From Jaapia argillacea MUCL 33604 (lineage: Eukaryota > Basidiomycota > Agaricomycetes > Jaapiales > Jaapiaceae), in assembly GCA_000697665.1 (NCBI GenBank), contig KL197717.1, forward strand, positions 1,177,428 to 1,235,001: a DNA stretch of 57,574 nt, read 5' to 3'. Every line of letters begins with the position of its first letter. Positions within the stretch are counted from its first letter, which is position 1. This document shows positions 36,144-48,390 of this stretch, one piece after another. Below the pieces are notes generated by a model. The model did not search any database. It was not told the origin of the DNA and was given only the letters and a program-made list of their open reading frames with translations. Both the position numbers and the translations under genes were made by a program.

Positions 36144-37361
36144 TCACTGAGCTATGCACAAAGGAACGCCGTTGGGAAATTCCAGAGTGACCAGACGAGT
36201 CTGAAGTCGCTGGTAAATCTCCTTAAATCGAGGATCGTTGGTCACTCCAACCCAGTCCTGGCCGTGAAGGACCAGCCGAGTCAAGGCAGGAAGGGTCGTC
36301 CCGGTGAACAGGGAAAAATGTCGAACGATATGGGTCCATCGCTTCTTCTCGCGGCCATCGAATAATGGGTTGGGTCGTGAATGCAACCGGACGCATTCCA
36401 GTGAGTGATGGGGGAAGTTGTGAGCTGGGTTGGTAGGTCCAGTAAACATGATGTAGAGACTCAGTTCCCGCAATTTCGGACACGCCGCTAACGACCTGCC
36501 AAGAAAGTCGCGCCTAAGAAGTCTCGAGCCTGCCCCAAAATCCAACGTCTGAACTTGGTCTCCGCGAGTATTCATAAACGAATAAAAGTCGGCTGAGCGG
36601 CTGGGGTTGACAATCAGCCGCGTGAAGAAAGGTATCGACCAAGTGTTGATTTGTTGAATCATGTTGGTGTCCATTGCTGATATCCGAAGAGTGGTAAGAG
36701 CTGGAAGTGTGACAGGATTTTGAGGTCGGAATGGGCGATAAGCTGGGCCTACGAGGGAGAGGTATTCAAGATTGGGCGCGTAGGAAAGGATGAACTGGAG
36801 GAGATGTTGATCTTTGGAAGTCCAATTGTAACACCAATCGAGACGCCGGAGCGACAATGGGAGTGGGTGAGAAGGTAGGGAGAGAAGGGATAGACGGGTG
36901 TTGGTCGCGTTTCCACTGGAATCTTGTCTGTCTTTCAGAAGAATTTGGACGTTCGGACAACATTCGATGATACGATCGGCGAGTATGGTGCTGGTGGATG
37001 GGTCGATCAAATCCGCTGGACTGGTGGAAAGGTGTATGCAGCGAACGAATTTCCCATTGCCCTCACCAACTCCCTTTCCACCCTCCAGAGCCTGGACGAG
37101 CATGGATGCGCCATGCCTGACCCAAACTTCGTGATAGAGCATTTCCGTCCCTATCTTTCGCCATAATTGGCAGACAAGGATCACATTGAGTCGAGTCTGC
37201 AGCGTTTGGCGAGCTTCTGCGACGTTGATATCGAGGGGTTCGGGACCCGAAGCAAGGTTTGAACGTGCTATGGCCCCTGCCCAATGTAGGATTTGGAGCC
37301 ATAACTCTGCGGGGAGTCGAATGTTCGAGGTCATTGGTGTGGATTGTAAGAGAAGAGCCAT
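36144..37361 (-). CDS. F-box/LRR-like protein
   Basis: A single-exon frame of 405 residues with ATG at 37361. The N-terminus has an F-box-like helix (IRLPAELWLQILHWAG) followed by a typical VCQLWRKIGTEMLYHEVWV segment. The rest consists of LRR-like strands (PNLEYLSLVGPAY, PALTTLRIS, PKLRELSLYI). It resembles the common Agaricomycete F-box-like family, different from the 7-21 kb array. It is probably an SCF substrate adaptor; the target is unknown. Convergent with the TPR-CHAT gene, with about 270 bases between the stop codons. Confidence 0.8.
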   Translation of the reverse strand: MALLLQSTPMTSNIRLPAELWLQILHWAGAIARSNLASGPEPLDINVAEARQTLQTRLNVILVCQLWRKIGTEMLYHEVWVRHGASMLVQALEGGKGVGEGNGKFVRCIHLSTSPADLIDPSTSTILADRIIECCPNVQILLKDRQDSSGNATNTRLSLLSLPSHPLPLSLRRLDWCYNWTSKDQHLLQFILSYAPNLEYLSLVGPAYRPFRPQNPVTLPALTTLRISAMDTNMIQQINTWSIPFFTRLIVNPSRSADFYSFMNTRGDQVQTLDFGAGSRLLRRDFLGRSLAACPKLRELSLYIMFTGPTNPAHNFPHHSLECVRLHSRPNPLFDGREKKRWTHIVRHFSLFTGTTLPALTRLVLHGQDWVGVTNDPRFKEIYQRLQTRLVTLEFPNGVPLCIAQ

Positions 37362-38906
37362 AGAATGAGACCTGTGTGCTCGACAGATGAACGCCTGTAA
37401 ACTATTATATAGTCATCATGTCCTGGCTGTGGTCGAGCTGTACACCGTGGGTTCTCGCGGGCAGTGCAGAGCGCCGCTGCTCGGTGCCACACGAGCTTAC
37501 TGCTATGTAGTTCATCGCGCAAAGAGGTTTACAGTGTGATCGTAGTTTGAAAAGCGCAGAGATACATCCTCACCGGGCGGCGAATTCTCTCAAGAGTAGA
37601 CTGTGATCAATAAAACGCACTCGATACAATGAAGCTACAAACTTAAAGATATGTGGCACAACTGGGGGGAAACCAGGTGGCCGACCCAAGACTTCGACGA
37701 CACCATAAATCGGAAATGAGGCCCACACATGAAACTACCAGGAAGGTACGATTGGAAACTGGAAAGGTAATAATCCATCAAGAATCGGCTCTAAGTGTTC
37801 GTCATGCGATTGGCGCTGAGGTCAGGGCCGCGTCAGACAGAGCAGCGAAGCCACTTTGCGAGGAGTTCTGGAGGCATAAAGAATACTTCATGTTCGGGGA
37901 GGTCCGGGAGGGGGGATGAAATAACTCTTCCAGACACCGGCGCTCAGCGCTTGGTTATCCGAAGGGGTGTCAACGTGCACAATATGGGTCGATAAACCGA
38001 CGTATACGTCTTGAAGTATTTGATACTCCGTCTGCCGACCTTGAGGTTGAGATGCCAGGGGCCAATTGCGAATCTGGGAACGGGGAACCCCAGAATGAGG
38101 GGCGTGGTAGAGAGTGCAGTAGTTGACGCCACGACGAAGATTCCCAGCCAGTGGATAGATAAAGCAAGACGGATTCCGAAAAGTCTTGAAGGCGTCACGA
38201 GTCGTCGGGAGACATTTTTGGTCCTACGGATCGCGCACATTTGGGCAGCGTGAGTACCTAAACCGAAGTACCTTGAGGCTTGAATCGACCCACACGTATT
38301 TGGAATACGAAGTTCGCCATCATCCACGAGGAGTCGCCTGGGAGAAGTGAGAGCAAGACATCCCCAGAATCTACCCCCTGAAAGGCTTGACGAGAAGATT
38401 CTGGCTCCAGGAGATATGCGACAAGAACCGATGAAGGATCATGAGGAGTGAGCACCAAAAATTTCGTCGGATGGGAAACCGCCACTGACTGCACTGGAAG
38501 TCAATGGGGTGGAGGGGAGACGGCCCCCCATTTTCCCGTGGCAGCGCTTGTCCACTAATCTTGGCGCAAACAAAGGCTCTTGAATTCAGTGTACAGCGCA
38601 CAGTACCACGACGGTGGCACGACCATAGAGTTAGAAAAAGAGTTTGACAAGCCTGTGCAATCGCAGCACCGCAGCCGGTTTGTTGTCCAAAGATGGGTTG
38701 CCTACCGAAAGTGGCTATCCAACCTACCACTAAGAAGGGTCGCCCTCAAACGGGACAGTCTTTCATATTCACGAGACAGTTGTCGAGCAGGTCTCCAACT
38801 GGAATAATACGCTCCTTCTCTGGAACCACCATCTACTTTTTTCAGTGGTATTTAATCCCCTGGTGGCGCTACCGTTCAACTCCAAACCCCACAGGCCCGT
38901 ATCATT
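37362..38906. other. Intergenic region, 1.5 kb
   Basis: No supported gene on either strand. Short open frames overlap each other in several frames and have no domain. It contains the divergent promoters of the F-box gene (-) and the DUC1-family gene (+). Confidence 0.55.
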
Positions 38907-40214
38907 ATGGCTCCTCGTCTCCGTGTTTTGGCTGGTCCCTCCTTGCAAGCTTTGGAACCTATTTCAGTGAACTCGGACACTCCGCATAGGATATCGTCTG
39001 ATGCGTTTGATGGTCAAGTCATCGCGTACATCAAAGGCTTTCCGGACATCGATGGTAAAGTGCTACAGCACGAGTACTTTGAAAGGGACGAGCGAAAAGG
39101 TGTGACGTGGAGTATTCAGGTGCAAGGTAAGTCTCGATAATCCTTCATTCCGGTAGCAGTACACACGAATGCTCACCCGTGGTCTACAAGGCCGGTTCCT
39201 TCAACCTCACTCCGCCGACGATATTATGTTCGGAAACACCTTTGATCGGCCTTTGAAACTTCCTTGGGGCACTAGCGCTGCTCTAACATTCATGAAGTTC
39301 GTCTCTCTTTCCTGGTTCCCTTTGTATGGAGATCTTCCGTGCCACAGCATTCTAAGTCTCCCACAGGTTCATCGACCCAACCCTCACCCACGACCTGGTA
39401 TCCAAGACGAAACCCTGGGCACTATCACCCCTCATCTCCACGATGCCTTACTTTTCTCATTCTCGCGCCCCAACGCCACCGGCTTCATTCCCTCTTCCCA
39501 GTCACCGCTCAATACAAGACGATACATCACAGCTCGTTCTCTCGTCGAAGAGTCTTGCGGAGATGGACCCCAGTCCCACAGTTTCTGACCATAGCTCCTC
39601 ATATTCGACGATGTCGACTCGTAGCCCATCTACCTCATCGTCTCGATCGTCGTCGTCATCGTCGGTTCCAACCGTGGCTTCCACGTCATCAGCCATGTCG
39701 AGCCGCAGTTCACTATCTTCGACCTTTTCCGCTTTCTCTTCCTCGTCAAAACTGAGCACGAGCAAAGCAGAGAAGAAGGAGAAGAAGTCAAGATCGACTG
39801 TTAGGAAGAGTCACCTGGATTTCTCAACCCCGAATGAACGTCGTTCTTATTTTGCTCAAGTGGACCATAGGAACGAAATTGTCTTCGGGCCAGAGGTTCG
39901 TCTTTTGTGCCCCCTTTACAACTCCACTATTTCTCTTACTGATGATTCTTTGATGACCATAGGACACCATAACGACCGATTTTTGTTATGGTTTCCTCGA
40001 GTTTAGTCCGACTCTGGCTTTACGATTGCCTGGTGGCATGAGTTTCGATTTGATGCGATACTGGGATGGTCAGCCCGTGCGCTTTGTGTGCTGCGAGCGG
40101 AAAAAGACATCCTCCAAATCTGATGACGCTGATGATACTCCATGGGGACGAGTCCTCTGGTGTGTCGCGATCGTGTTGGCCGATGACGATGATTTGGAAG
40201 GGGGAGCTAACTAG
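38907..40214 (+). CDS. DUC1-family (DUF1769) protein, copy 1
   Basis: Exons join(38907..39126, 39191..39296, 39367..39895, 39963..40214) give 368 residues. Conserved blocks are HRISSDAFDGQVIAYIKGF, YFERDERKGVTWSIQVQGRF, DDIMFGNTFDRPLKLPWG, FIDPTLTHDLVSKTKPWALSP and the C-terminal LRLPGGMSFDLMRYWDGQPV. These are typical of the fungal DUF1769 family, called DUC1 for domain of unknown function at the cortex. A Ser-rich, low-complexity insert (about residues 175-245) separates the halves. The protein is expected at the cell cortex; no enzymatic motif is visible. A paralogue lies on the opposite strand at 48391-49670 with the same intron positions. Confidence 0.83.
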
Positions 40215-41009
40215 GAGGGGTTTACGGCTTTGGACATTGATTAAATCGAGGGAAGGTGTGTAATCTTACTGTATGTATGGATTCTATTATCTATTATCCT
40301 GCTCGCACTATTATATTTAAACCAATTGGTGAGTTTTCCATTTGCCACGGCCTCTCCCTATCGCTGACTGGATCTACCTACAGACGATGACCCTACATAT
40401 CGACTATATATTTGAGTCTTCAGACCTTGTTTACTGAACGGAGGTCGTAAGCCGATGGATCGCACTTCTGCACATGAGGTACCAGCGAGGTCCCCCGCTC
40501 TCTGTAACAACCAAACGACATACCTTCCTGAATGCCGCTCCGAGTCGGTCTTGCCTGGGACTGGACTTATTCGCCTCGTTGTAAAGCACACCCTCGGTCA
40601 CATTTACATGTCAACTTCTTGTGGGTGATATGTATTGACCAGTCTCGCAGGGTTGGCCCATAGTGGGTTCAACCGTGTTTAGCATTTCCGTTGTACTACG
40701 CCCTATGGTCAAGTGTGAATGTTGGTTCCTCATATCGTCGTCAAAGAGTTTCGATTTTTCTGTGTGCCACAGGGTAGAGGCCGGTTGTGCCACGTGTCAG
40801 AGAGAGGAATTGGGTGATGTTGCTACGCGACCCTGGCAGAAAGTCTGGGCGCATTTGCGACAGCGCCTCCTCCAACGTCGAGCCAAACGGCATCGAAGCT
40901 GTGCATTATCATGGTCACGGTACTCTCACACAAGGTCTCTCCTCTATTACTGCCCCCCCTTTAGCGACTAGACACCTTTATCTCCTCTTCCCACTGTATA
41001 CCCTCAGAG
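40215..41009. other. Intergenic region
   Basis: No supported gene. A C/T-rich stretch at about 40920-41000 precedes ATG 41010. Confidence 0.5.
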
Positions 41010-42743
41010 ATGGCTAGGTCTCTTCTTCATTTCCTGATTATACCCGTTATCATCCAAGCTGTGCGATCTCAAAGTGCTACTAGCAGCTCTTTCACAATTC
41101 ATGACCCGTAAGTTCATTCGAACTACGACAGTACCCTCATTTTACCCTGATCACCTCGTGGAAGTGATAATCCCACCCATTGTCAGTTATTGCATTTGAG
41201 TTGGACTGGAGGCGTTGGTTAGTTTTAAGCTCTTGAAAGATGTCCGAGGTGATTGAACTCTGACTTTCTTGAATACATTAATCTAGGGCCCTACTTACTT
41301 GTAAGCCTTCACCTTTGTGGACAATCCATCACGATAACTGACGAGTCCCCGTTTCCCAGAGGTAGACGTGGGATCGTCTTCACTTTTCTGTTCGGCTCAA
41401 ATTGACACTTCATACTTAGCGTTATTGATGCCAGTGGTTCGAATGTTGTGCCTGTGACTGATAACGGCCGAGAACAATCAACAGGATTAACATGGCTTGT
41501 CGATCTCCCAGCTGGTACGTTCCTCGAAGAAGCCATGTGGGGTCGCACACTTATAATTGATTAGGCACGATCGCGTCCCTTTCCATCCGCGACTCAACTG
41601 GTCGTGCAACTCGTTCCAATCAGTTCACTGTTTCACGAGGCGGTATGGCTCTTGTCTTCAAATCTATGGAGATAACGTCCTGATCGCTTTGCGTATTTAG
41701 CCGACACCTCATGTCTTCGCCTTTCTGGAGATAAACCCAAATTGAGCGATACTAGGAATGACACAGGCTCCACACCTTCTCTTGTCCTGCAGCGTCGCAC
41801 CGTCTCCCGTGCTTCTGCAACTGCGGCCATCATCCATGCTGCCGCTGTCAAACGCTCGCATCCTGGTGCCATCATTGCTGCCGTCATTATTGGTGTTACT
41901 GTCCTTTTGGTGGGAGTCGTGATTTTCTGGTGCTTTTGTCGGCCCAAGAAGCGATACAACAACATCACAACCAAGGCCAATGCCAATACCGAATCCTATC
42001 CCATGTCTACCTCCTCTTCTCCCATGGTCGGAGCATCACAAGGGACGGAACATCTTCATCCCCCGATTACACCAGGTTGGAGTGGCCGCCAAGATCAACC
42101 CCCGGTCCCAGTTCCGGTTAATCGAGCCCATATGGGCCCATACGGCATGTACCCAACTTCGCCGTCCATTAACGGACAATCGCGAGAGGGAGGATATGAC
42201 CAGACACCGAATCCGTACGATTGGAGTGGCCATGCTCCAACGCCGTCCACGATCGACCCTCGTTTCCCTACCAGTTCGGTCCCCTTGCCCGCACCACCCA
42301 ATCTAGTACCCTTCTCGAGTCAAGTACCAAATGGCGCTGGGGCCGATCCGCATATTGACGCCGATGGATGGCAAATTTACCATCGCATGCCCGAACCAAC
42401 CGTGCCGCAGCACGATGCTTACGGTGCACTCGCACTATCCCGGAATCCCTCAACTGCCTACGGCGGGATTATGGAAGAGGAGGAGCGGCATGGTGACGGG
42501 ACATCGCCACCCCAATCACACCCCCCTCATCGTGAATCCGGCCCGTCGAGGGACGCTTCCCCGGAAATCCCCCGTTCTGTCACTCATAGTTCCCCGCATT
42601 CGGAGGATGGCGTCGCACAGGTGCAGATATCGAACTTGCAGAGTCAGTTGGAAGAGATGAGAAATGAAATTGGGAGGTTGAATCGGAGGCAAGAAGAGCT
42701 GATGGATGTGCCCCCTCCGTCCTATGACGAAGGCCTTACCTAA
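41010..42743 (+). CDS. Secreted-type single-pass membrane protein with Kre9-like N-terminal domain
   Basis: A multi-exon gene. Exon 1 is 41010..41107 (signal peptide MARSLLHFLIIPVIIQAV). Short middle exons include one at about 41420-41513 and one at about 41565-41641. The last exon is 41701..42743. Middle exons encode a beta-sandwich-like segment (LSWTGGV, VIDASGSNVVPVTDNG, LTWLVDLPAGT, LSIRDSTGRA), as seen in Kre9/Knh1-like and related Agaricomycete surface proteins. A transmembrane helix follows (AIIAAVIIGVTVLLVGVVIFW), then a long Pro/Ser-rich cytoplasmic tail with a short C-terminal coiled coil (QLEEMRNEIGRLNRRQEEL). It is a possible cell-surface sensor or wall-linked protein. The splice of exon 2 (around 41187-41220) is uncertain; exon boundaries there need transcript data. 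Confidence 0.72.
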
Positions 42744-43724
42744 TTCCCGTTCCGTTTGTATCATTATCCCCTAAGTAATTGATGTGTAGTGGCCAATAGT
42801 TTGCTTGGCAAGAGACGGCAAGTTGGTGTGAGGTAGGAGGGACGCGTGACATCACATACACATGATAGTGACGGTCTTCTTTTCCCTTTTCGGTTTTGTT
42901 TTCAGTGATTGACGAATTTTCCATCTTCCGAATCCCAGGCACCACTTCCCCCTCGATGTGATCTCAATGAGAGTTTGCACACACGCAAGTCATTGGGTAC
43001 CGAGGAGGGATGTGAGATACTTCTGCTCTCCCAACCCTGATCGTTGCGACCCTTCCCAATATTCCCACCAGAAACCGGTGAGTGACAGTGTCAATTGAAA
43101 ACTTCCGTGCTAGAGGCTCCGTCTCAGCAGAATCCCCGACACAAACCCGTAAGAACGTGTCTTCTACGAAAATATCAAATATAATCCACTCAGAATCAGA
43201 TTCCGAGAGATTCTATGCGATACGATCACGAGGTTATTATCCAAGCGAAAGGAACCAAAGGATGTTTCATTGACACCAAGTAGATCCGAATATTTCACTC
43301 CCATCGATCCCTGGTACCTGTCCTGAGCAGTCAAACCTCACTCTCTGGTAGTCTGTGGTGCGCCTCGAACTATCAATTTATTACGTCGCTCCAGCGATTC
43401 CGAATTCCGGTCATACAGTACACAATCGGCGCCTTGTGGCGTTGGTGACTTTGCATCTCGCCTCCGAATATCCCCAGGCCCAAGAGACATTGTCCTGAGA
43501 ATATATGTGATTCTGCTCAACCCCTTCGTCATTGACTCCGTTTTTCCCAACATCCCCAAGTCAAAATCTTGCTTCTTTCGCTTAGCGTACTCCAAGCACC
43601 TCGATTTGGATCTAGGGTCACCAAGTTGACTTGGTATAAAGATGTCTCGCTGTACCCTCACTCACCGTAGACTGTCTCCAATCCCGTTCACCCCCCTCCC
43701 GCTACCTCCCTTACTGTCCGCACG
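42744..43724. other. Intergenic region and promoter of terpene synthase 1
   Basis: No gene is supported. TATA box at 43635-43640 about 85 bases before the start codon. Confidence 0.5.
43635..43640 (+). promoter_or_regulatory. TATA box of terpene synthase 1
   Basis: TATAAA lies 85 bases upstream of ATG 43725, followed by a CT-rich leader. The convergent paralogue has a similarly placed box. Confidence 0.55.
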
Positions 43725-44898
43725 ATGCCCGCTCTCGTCTACCCTACCAACTCCCACCTGTCACCCCAGCCTTCCGAAATCCTCATCCCAGACTTCATCA
43801 AATACTGCCGTATGAAAGTCAAAGTGAATCGAAACTACAAACGGGCTGCTTTAGCATCAGAACGATGGATCACCAAAAGGGCGAACCTCGATCGCCCAGA
43901 CTTAGACGCGCTCCGAGGTACAAAAGGAGGCCTTCTTGCCGCCATGTGCTATCCAGATTGTGACCTCCAGGGGCTACGATTAGCCGCTGACTTCATGAAC
44001 TATCTCTTCTACATCGACAACTTGACCGACCGAATGGAGGCCGATAAGGCTCAGCGGGACCATATTGTCGGTGCTGTCCACCAAACGGATGCGAAGCGAG
44101 GATCCTCGCGAGCGTGCAAGTTGACAACAGAGTGCGTATTTTCCTCCATTTTGTTACATCGGCTTCACTGATCCGCATCCCTTTATCCAGCTATTGGACC
44201 CGCTTGATCGCCGATGCCGGTGCCCCTACGAGTGCTCAACATCATTTCGCCACAACATTCGACGCTTTCCTGAAAACCCTGTACGAACAAGCCCAGCATC
44301 GCTCAAAAGGCACCGTCCCCGACCTCGAATCATACATTAGTATGCGTCGGGACAACGGCGCATGTAGGCCGTGCTTCGCGCTTACCGCTTGCTGCTACCG
44401 GCTCGATATCCCTGCTGCGGTTTTGAAACACCCCATCATTCAGAACCTTGATGATGCCGCGAACGACCTTGTGGCTTGGTCCAACGTGAGAATGCTTCTC
44501 TTCTCTTCTTGCCTCCTGATCGACTTCTGCGTTCTCTCGGTCTCTGACTTTATTCGCTCATACAGGATATCTTTTCCTATAACGTCGAACAATCTCGTGG
44601 GGATACAACCAACATGATAGTGGTCGTTATGCGAGAAAAGTCCCTTAGTCTACAAGAGGCTGTCGACTTCGTTAGCGACATGACTAGGGACTCTATCGAC
44701 AGATTCTTTGAGAATCGAGCCAACCTGCCGTCATGGACTCCAGAGATAGACGAGGCAGTGGAAATTTACGTGGATGGTTTGGCAAACTGGATCATTGGGA
44801 GTTTACATTGGAGTTTCGAGTCGGAGAGGTATTTTTTGAAAGATGGAAAAAAGATCAAGTCGGAGAAGGTGATCCGCCTCCTCCCTCGTCAACCCTGA
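43725..44898 (+). CDS. Sesquiterpene synthase (class I terpene cyclase), copy 1
   Basis: Exons join(43725..44131, 44191..44485, 44566..44898) give 344 residues, the normal length for Agaricomycete sesquiterpene synthases. The first metal-binding motif is DNLTD (98-102), an Asp-rich variant. The second is the NSE triad NDIFSYNVE (234-242). A late SERYF supplies the Arg-Tyr pair that senses diphosphate. Such enzymes ionise farnesyl diphosphate with Mg2+ and cyclise it; the product cannot be told from sequence alone. No P450 or other tailoring gene lies next to it in this window. It converges with a paralogue on the opposite strand. Confidence 0.92.
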
Positions 44899-46080
44899 TT
44901 CTTGTGAGTGTCGATCTCCTCGCTGTTTACTGCATTGACTAACCTTCTCATGTTTTCTACGCATCGCTGTAGATTCTTGACATTTGCTTCGGGGGTAACA
45001 TTAGACATATATTTCGCCCCGACCTTCCACACCTTCGTTATTATTATTCTAAAATTCGCGTTCTACAACGCTTGATTTATATCTTACATAACTTCATTCT
45101 TCATTGTATAGATGGTATAAATGTTGTGCATTGGGGACTGGTCATCACTATTCTCATGTATATCAACCCAACGTTCCTTGTTACCTCACCCAATGTCGTG
45201 CACGGATGAGATGGCTGCACTGTTCCGCCAATGCACAAGACCTAAATGAAGCGTGAATTAATCCTCCAGGATACCCTTGGCAAGACGGAAGATTCCAGTC
45301 CAGCCTCGTGGAATACACGAGAAAGAAGTGACCTTGGTAAGGGAGGCACGTTAATCTGTGTGAAGGTGAGGAGAACCCGGCGGCAACAACATTACGTTCG
45401 TACCTTTCCTTATTGTTTGCAAAGTTCCGAAGAATTCGCATGTGCAGGTTGTCGCTCCCACTCCACTGCAATCTCTCACAACCTCACCGCATATCAACGG
45501 TATCCTTCAGAAATCACGTCCGACACGATCGTGGCAGCGTCCTCGTTAGCATGGAACTCTGCAAGAAGAAAATAACAGATTATGAAAGAGGGTCAGAGCC
45601 CGAGATTCCGAATGCATGACCAGCCTGTGCAGCTGTGCCCTTAGAGTTGAACAATCCTCTGCTAGCAAGTTCAAGTTGCCACGGCCAATTCTGGGAATCG
45701 ATATGCCAATTTAGGGACCCTAACCATTCAGCCCCTTGGCCACCATCTCATCTGCAATATAGTGAAGAACGCCAATATTTCGATTAGAGACAATGCTACA
45801 AGGTTATTTAAACATCCCCCTGAGACATCATTGCGGGGGGTATGGAATTAGGGCGATAAGATTAGATGGTGCAAATGAGCGTGGTAGTGTAGTGTGAATT
45901 GCGGAGTCGTGCACAAGTTGTGCCTTTCGTGATCGTGTCAGCGTGATGGTTTGATGGTTTGGTAAGTTGTCGAAGATCGTGAGAATGGAGCTGCAAGGAA
46001 CATATGTTAGCACCCTTTACCAGTGGAAGGAGCTTATCATACCATGGGACACCTTGAAACTACTACCGGGCCGAGGAACC
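44899..46080. other. Region between the two convergent terpene synthase genes
   Basis: 1.2 kb without a supported gene, holding the two 3' ends. The centre of the inverted arrangement falls at about 45490. I found no obvious long inverted repeat there by eye. Confidence 0.5.
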
Positions 46081-47255
46081 TCAACACTTGCGAGGGAGGA
46101 GATCGAGCGAGCGATGAAGCTTCACATCGCCCCCATTCGATCCAAAGTACCGAGTTGACTCAAAGCTCCAGTGCAAGCTCCCAACGATCCAATCCGCCAG
46201 TCCATCCACATATATCTGTAGAGCGGTATCGACGGCCGGCCCCCACGAAGGCAGCTGAGCGCGGTCCTCGACGAATCGATCGATGGATTGTTGGCACATA
46301 TATCCAACAAAATCAATCGACTCCTGGAGGGAAAGACCCTGTTCGCGCATCACGACGACGATCATGTTGTGTGTGTCGCCACGGGCCTGTTCGACGTTAT
46401 AGGAGAAGATGTCCTGGGAATAGGCATTTTCTGAGTGAGCAAGATCTCAACTTCAATTTCAAGGAAAGGAGGCTTACGTTTGACCAGGTGACAAGATCGT
46501 TTGCAGCGTCGCCGAGGCTTTGGATTAAGGGGTGGTTCATGACTTCGTCAGGGATATCGAGGTTGTAGGCGTATTCGATGAGAGCCCAGCAAGGCCGACA
46601 CCCACTAGTATCGCGTCGAAGGTCAATATACGACTCGAGATCAGGGACGACACCGTTCTTCCTGTCGATAGCTTGTTGATATACGGCAAGAAAGAACGCA
46701 TCGAAGGTTTCGATGAAGCGACGTTCCGCGCCCGGAGCCGATGTCGTGGTGAGTCGTCCCCAATAGCTGTGGAGGCATGAGTTAGAAAACCACAAAAGCA
46801 ACAAGACGATCGAGCGTGGCTTACTCTTTAGTCATCTTCCCAACTCTGGCGGAATATCTGAAAGTCTCAGGTTGTACGAGGCATCCCATCACCTCGTCTC
46901 GTACGCTCCTCGCCCCCCTATGATCTAAATCATCCGTAATGTCGTCCAAATGGAATAGTAAATTCATGAAATCGCAACAAACTTGAAGCTGCGGGTAACC
47001 AGCACCGGGATAACACATGGACGTAAGGAAACCAGCTTTCAAGCCGCGAAACGCAGTTCGACGTTCTTCGTTAAGGTTGCCATGTCGGAAGAGCCATCTT
47101 TCAGAGGATTTCGCAGCCTCCTTGTGGTGCCGATTGATTCGTAGTTTGAGGGTGCAATGGGAGACGAGGTCGGGGATGATGATTTTGGTTGGGTGAAGTT
47201 GGGAGGTGGCGGTGACGGAGGTGGTGATAGGATTAGAGCAAGTAGTTCGGGTCAT
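46081..47255 (-). CDS. Sesquiterpene synthase (class I terpene cyclase), copy 2
   Basis: Minus-strand exons 46825..47255, 46478..46766 and 46081..46413 give 350 residues. Intron positions match copy 1. Motifs: DDITD (104-108), a canonical DDxxD; NSE triad NDIFSYNVE (240-248); and a late TRYF with the Arg-Tyr pair. All class I signatures are intact. It differs from copy 1 in the first metal-binding motif (DDITD against DNLTD) and through much of the N-terminal half, so the product may differ. TATATAAG on the minus strand lies about 108 bases before the start. Confidence 0.92.
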
Positions 47256-48390
47256 TGTCGAGTGAGTCGTGTAAGGGCCAAGTAATTATTAAAGAAGGAT
47301 AGAGAAGTCGTCAGCGTAAAGAAATGAAAGGGAATGGAGATCGCTCACCTTCCCGCACGAGTCTTATATACCTCGACCAGGGGGGCCGACATCAGGGGAC
47401 CAAATCAAAATCAAGTCCGACAAACGAGACGGAGAAGTCGACAAGGACTTCCCTGTAGCGGAATGGAGGGTGAAATTCGCCCTTTGCACGTCGTGCGGCA
47501 CTGACGAAAGGTGAAAGTCTGTCCAAATAAGGAGAGCCGAGCCCGCCAGGATTCGTTCGGAAGAGCGGGTTCTTATGAGATCGAGCGGCTTTGCGACGGA
47601 TCTGAAGTCAAAAGGTAAACTCAAACGGAGTCTTAAGTATTGGTCCGTTGATGGTTACTCGAGGTCAGCCGTCGATGAGGATAGGGAAACACTACGTTGG
47701 TCGGGGCAGTTGCCTCACTATCACGGTGATGCTGGAGAAGTCCACAACCGGCTTGAACATTGGGCGGAAGTTGGGCGGAAGAAACAAAGTCCAAAACCAA
47801 CCGCGATTCCTGGATCTGGGGAGATCTCATGGAATTTGCTCCCGCAATCAACGCCGCTCGCAACAGCCGCCGGTTCTTCAGAAGACTCTTGAAACGCTTC
47901 ATAATGATTGTAATCACAATAAGCACAGTAATACAGCCGCGCGGTCAAGTTCTCACCACTCAAGTACTCAAGTACTCACGACAGCAGTATTTACCGAAGG
48001 CACGCCATGTTCGAGTAAGTACTGAGTGATATCGCCACCACTGAAGAAACTCGAGACCAGCACCCGGTATTGCAAGGCACAGATCTAGAGGGGCGAATTG
48101 TTCGCCCTGCAGGAGCTTACTGGCTCCAGAACGTGAAGATCGATATCCCAATCACTACTTTGATGCGAAGGCATCGCAAGGTCCCACTGGTATCCCGTGG
48201 AACGGCGCTAATGGTTACGATAATTCTCAGCAAATCATCGAGGTTGGAGTCAGTCTCCGTCACCGGGAATCGTTGCTTCTCGCATTGTTCTATTCGAACT
48301 CGTCTTTGTCGCCTATGTATTACAGACAGACACCGTGTATATTGTATCCTTCCCAGTTTCGTGGTATCCAAATGCTAATTCCCTAGACCC
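47256..48390. other. Intergenic region between terpene synthase 2 and DUC1-family copy 2
   Basis: No supported gene. It contains the terpene synthase 2 promoter (TATA at 47363-47370, minus) and the 3' region of the DUC1-family gene. Short plus-strand frames at 47575-48030 lack recognisable motifs. Confidence 0.5.
47363..47370 (-). promoter_or_regulatory. TATA box of terpene synthase 2
   Basis: TATATAAG on the minus strand, about 108 bases upstream of ATG at 47255. Confidence 0.5.

Noticed and set aside
47575-48030. Several plus-strand frames of 80-125 codons
   Set aside because: They overlap each other in different frames and show no conserved motif.
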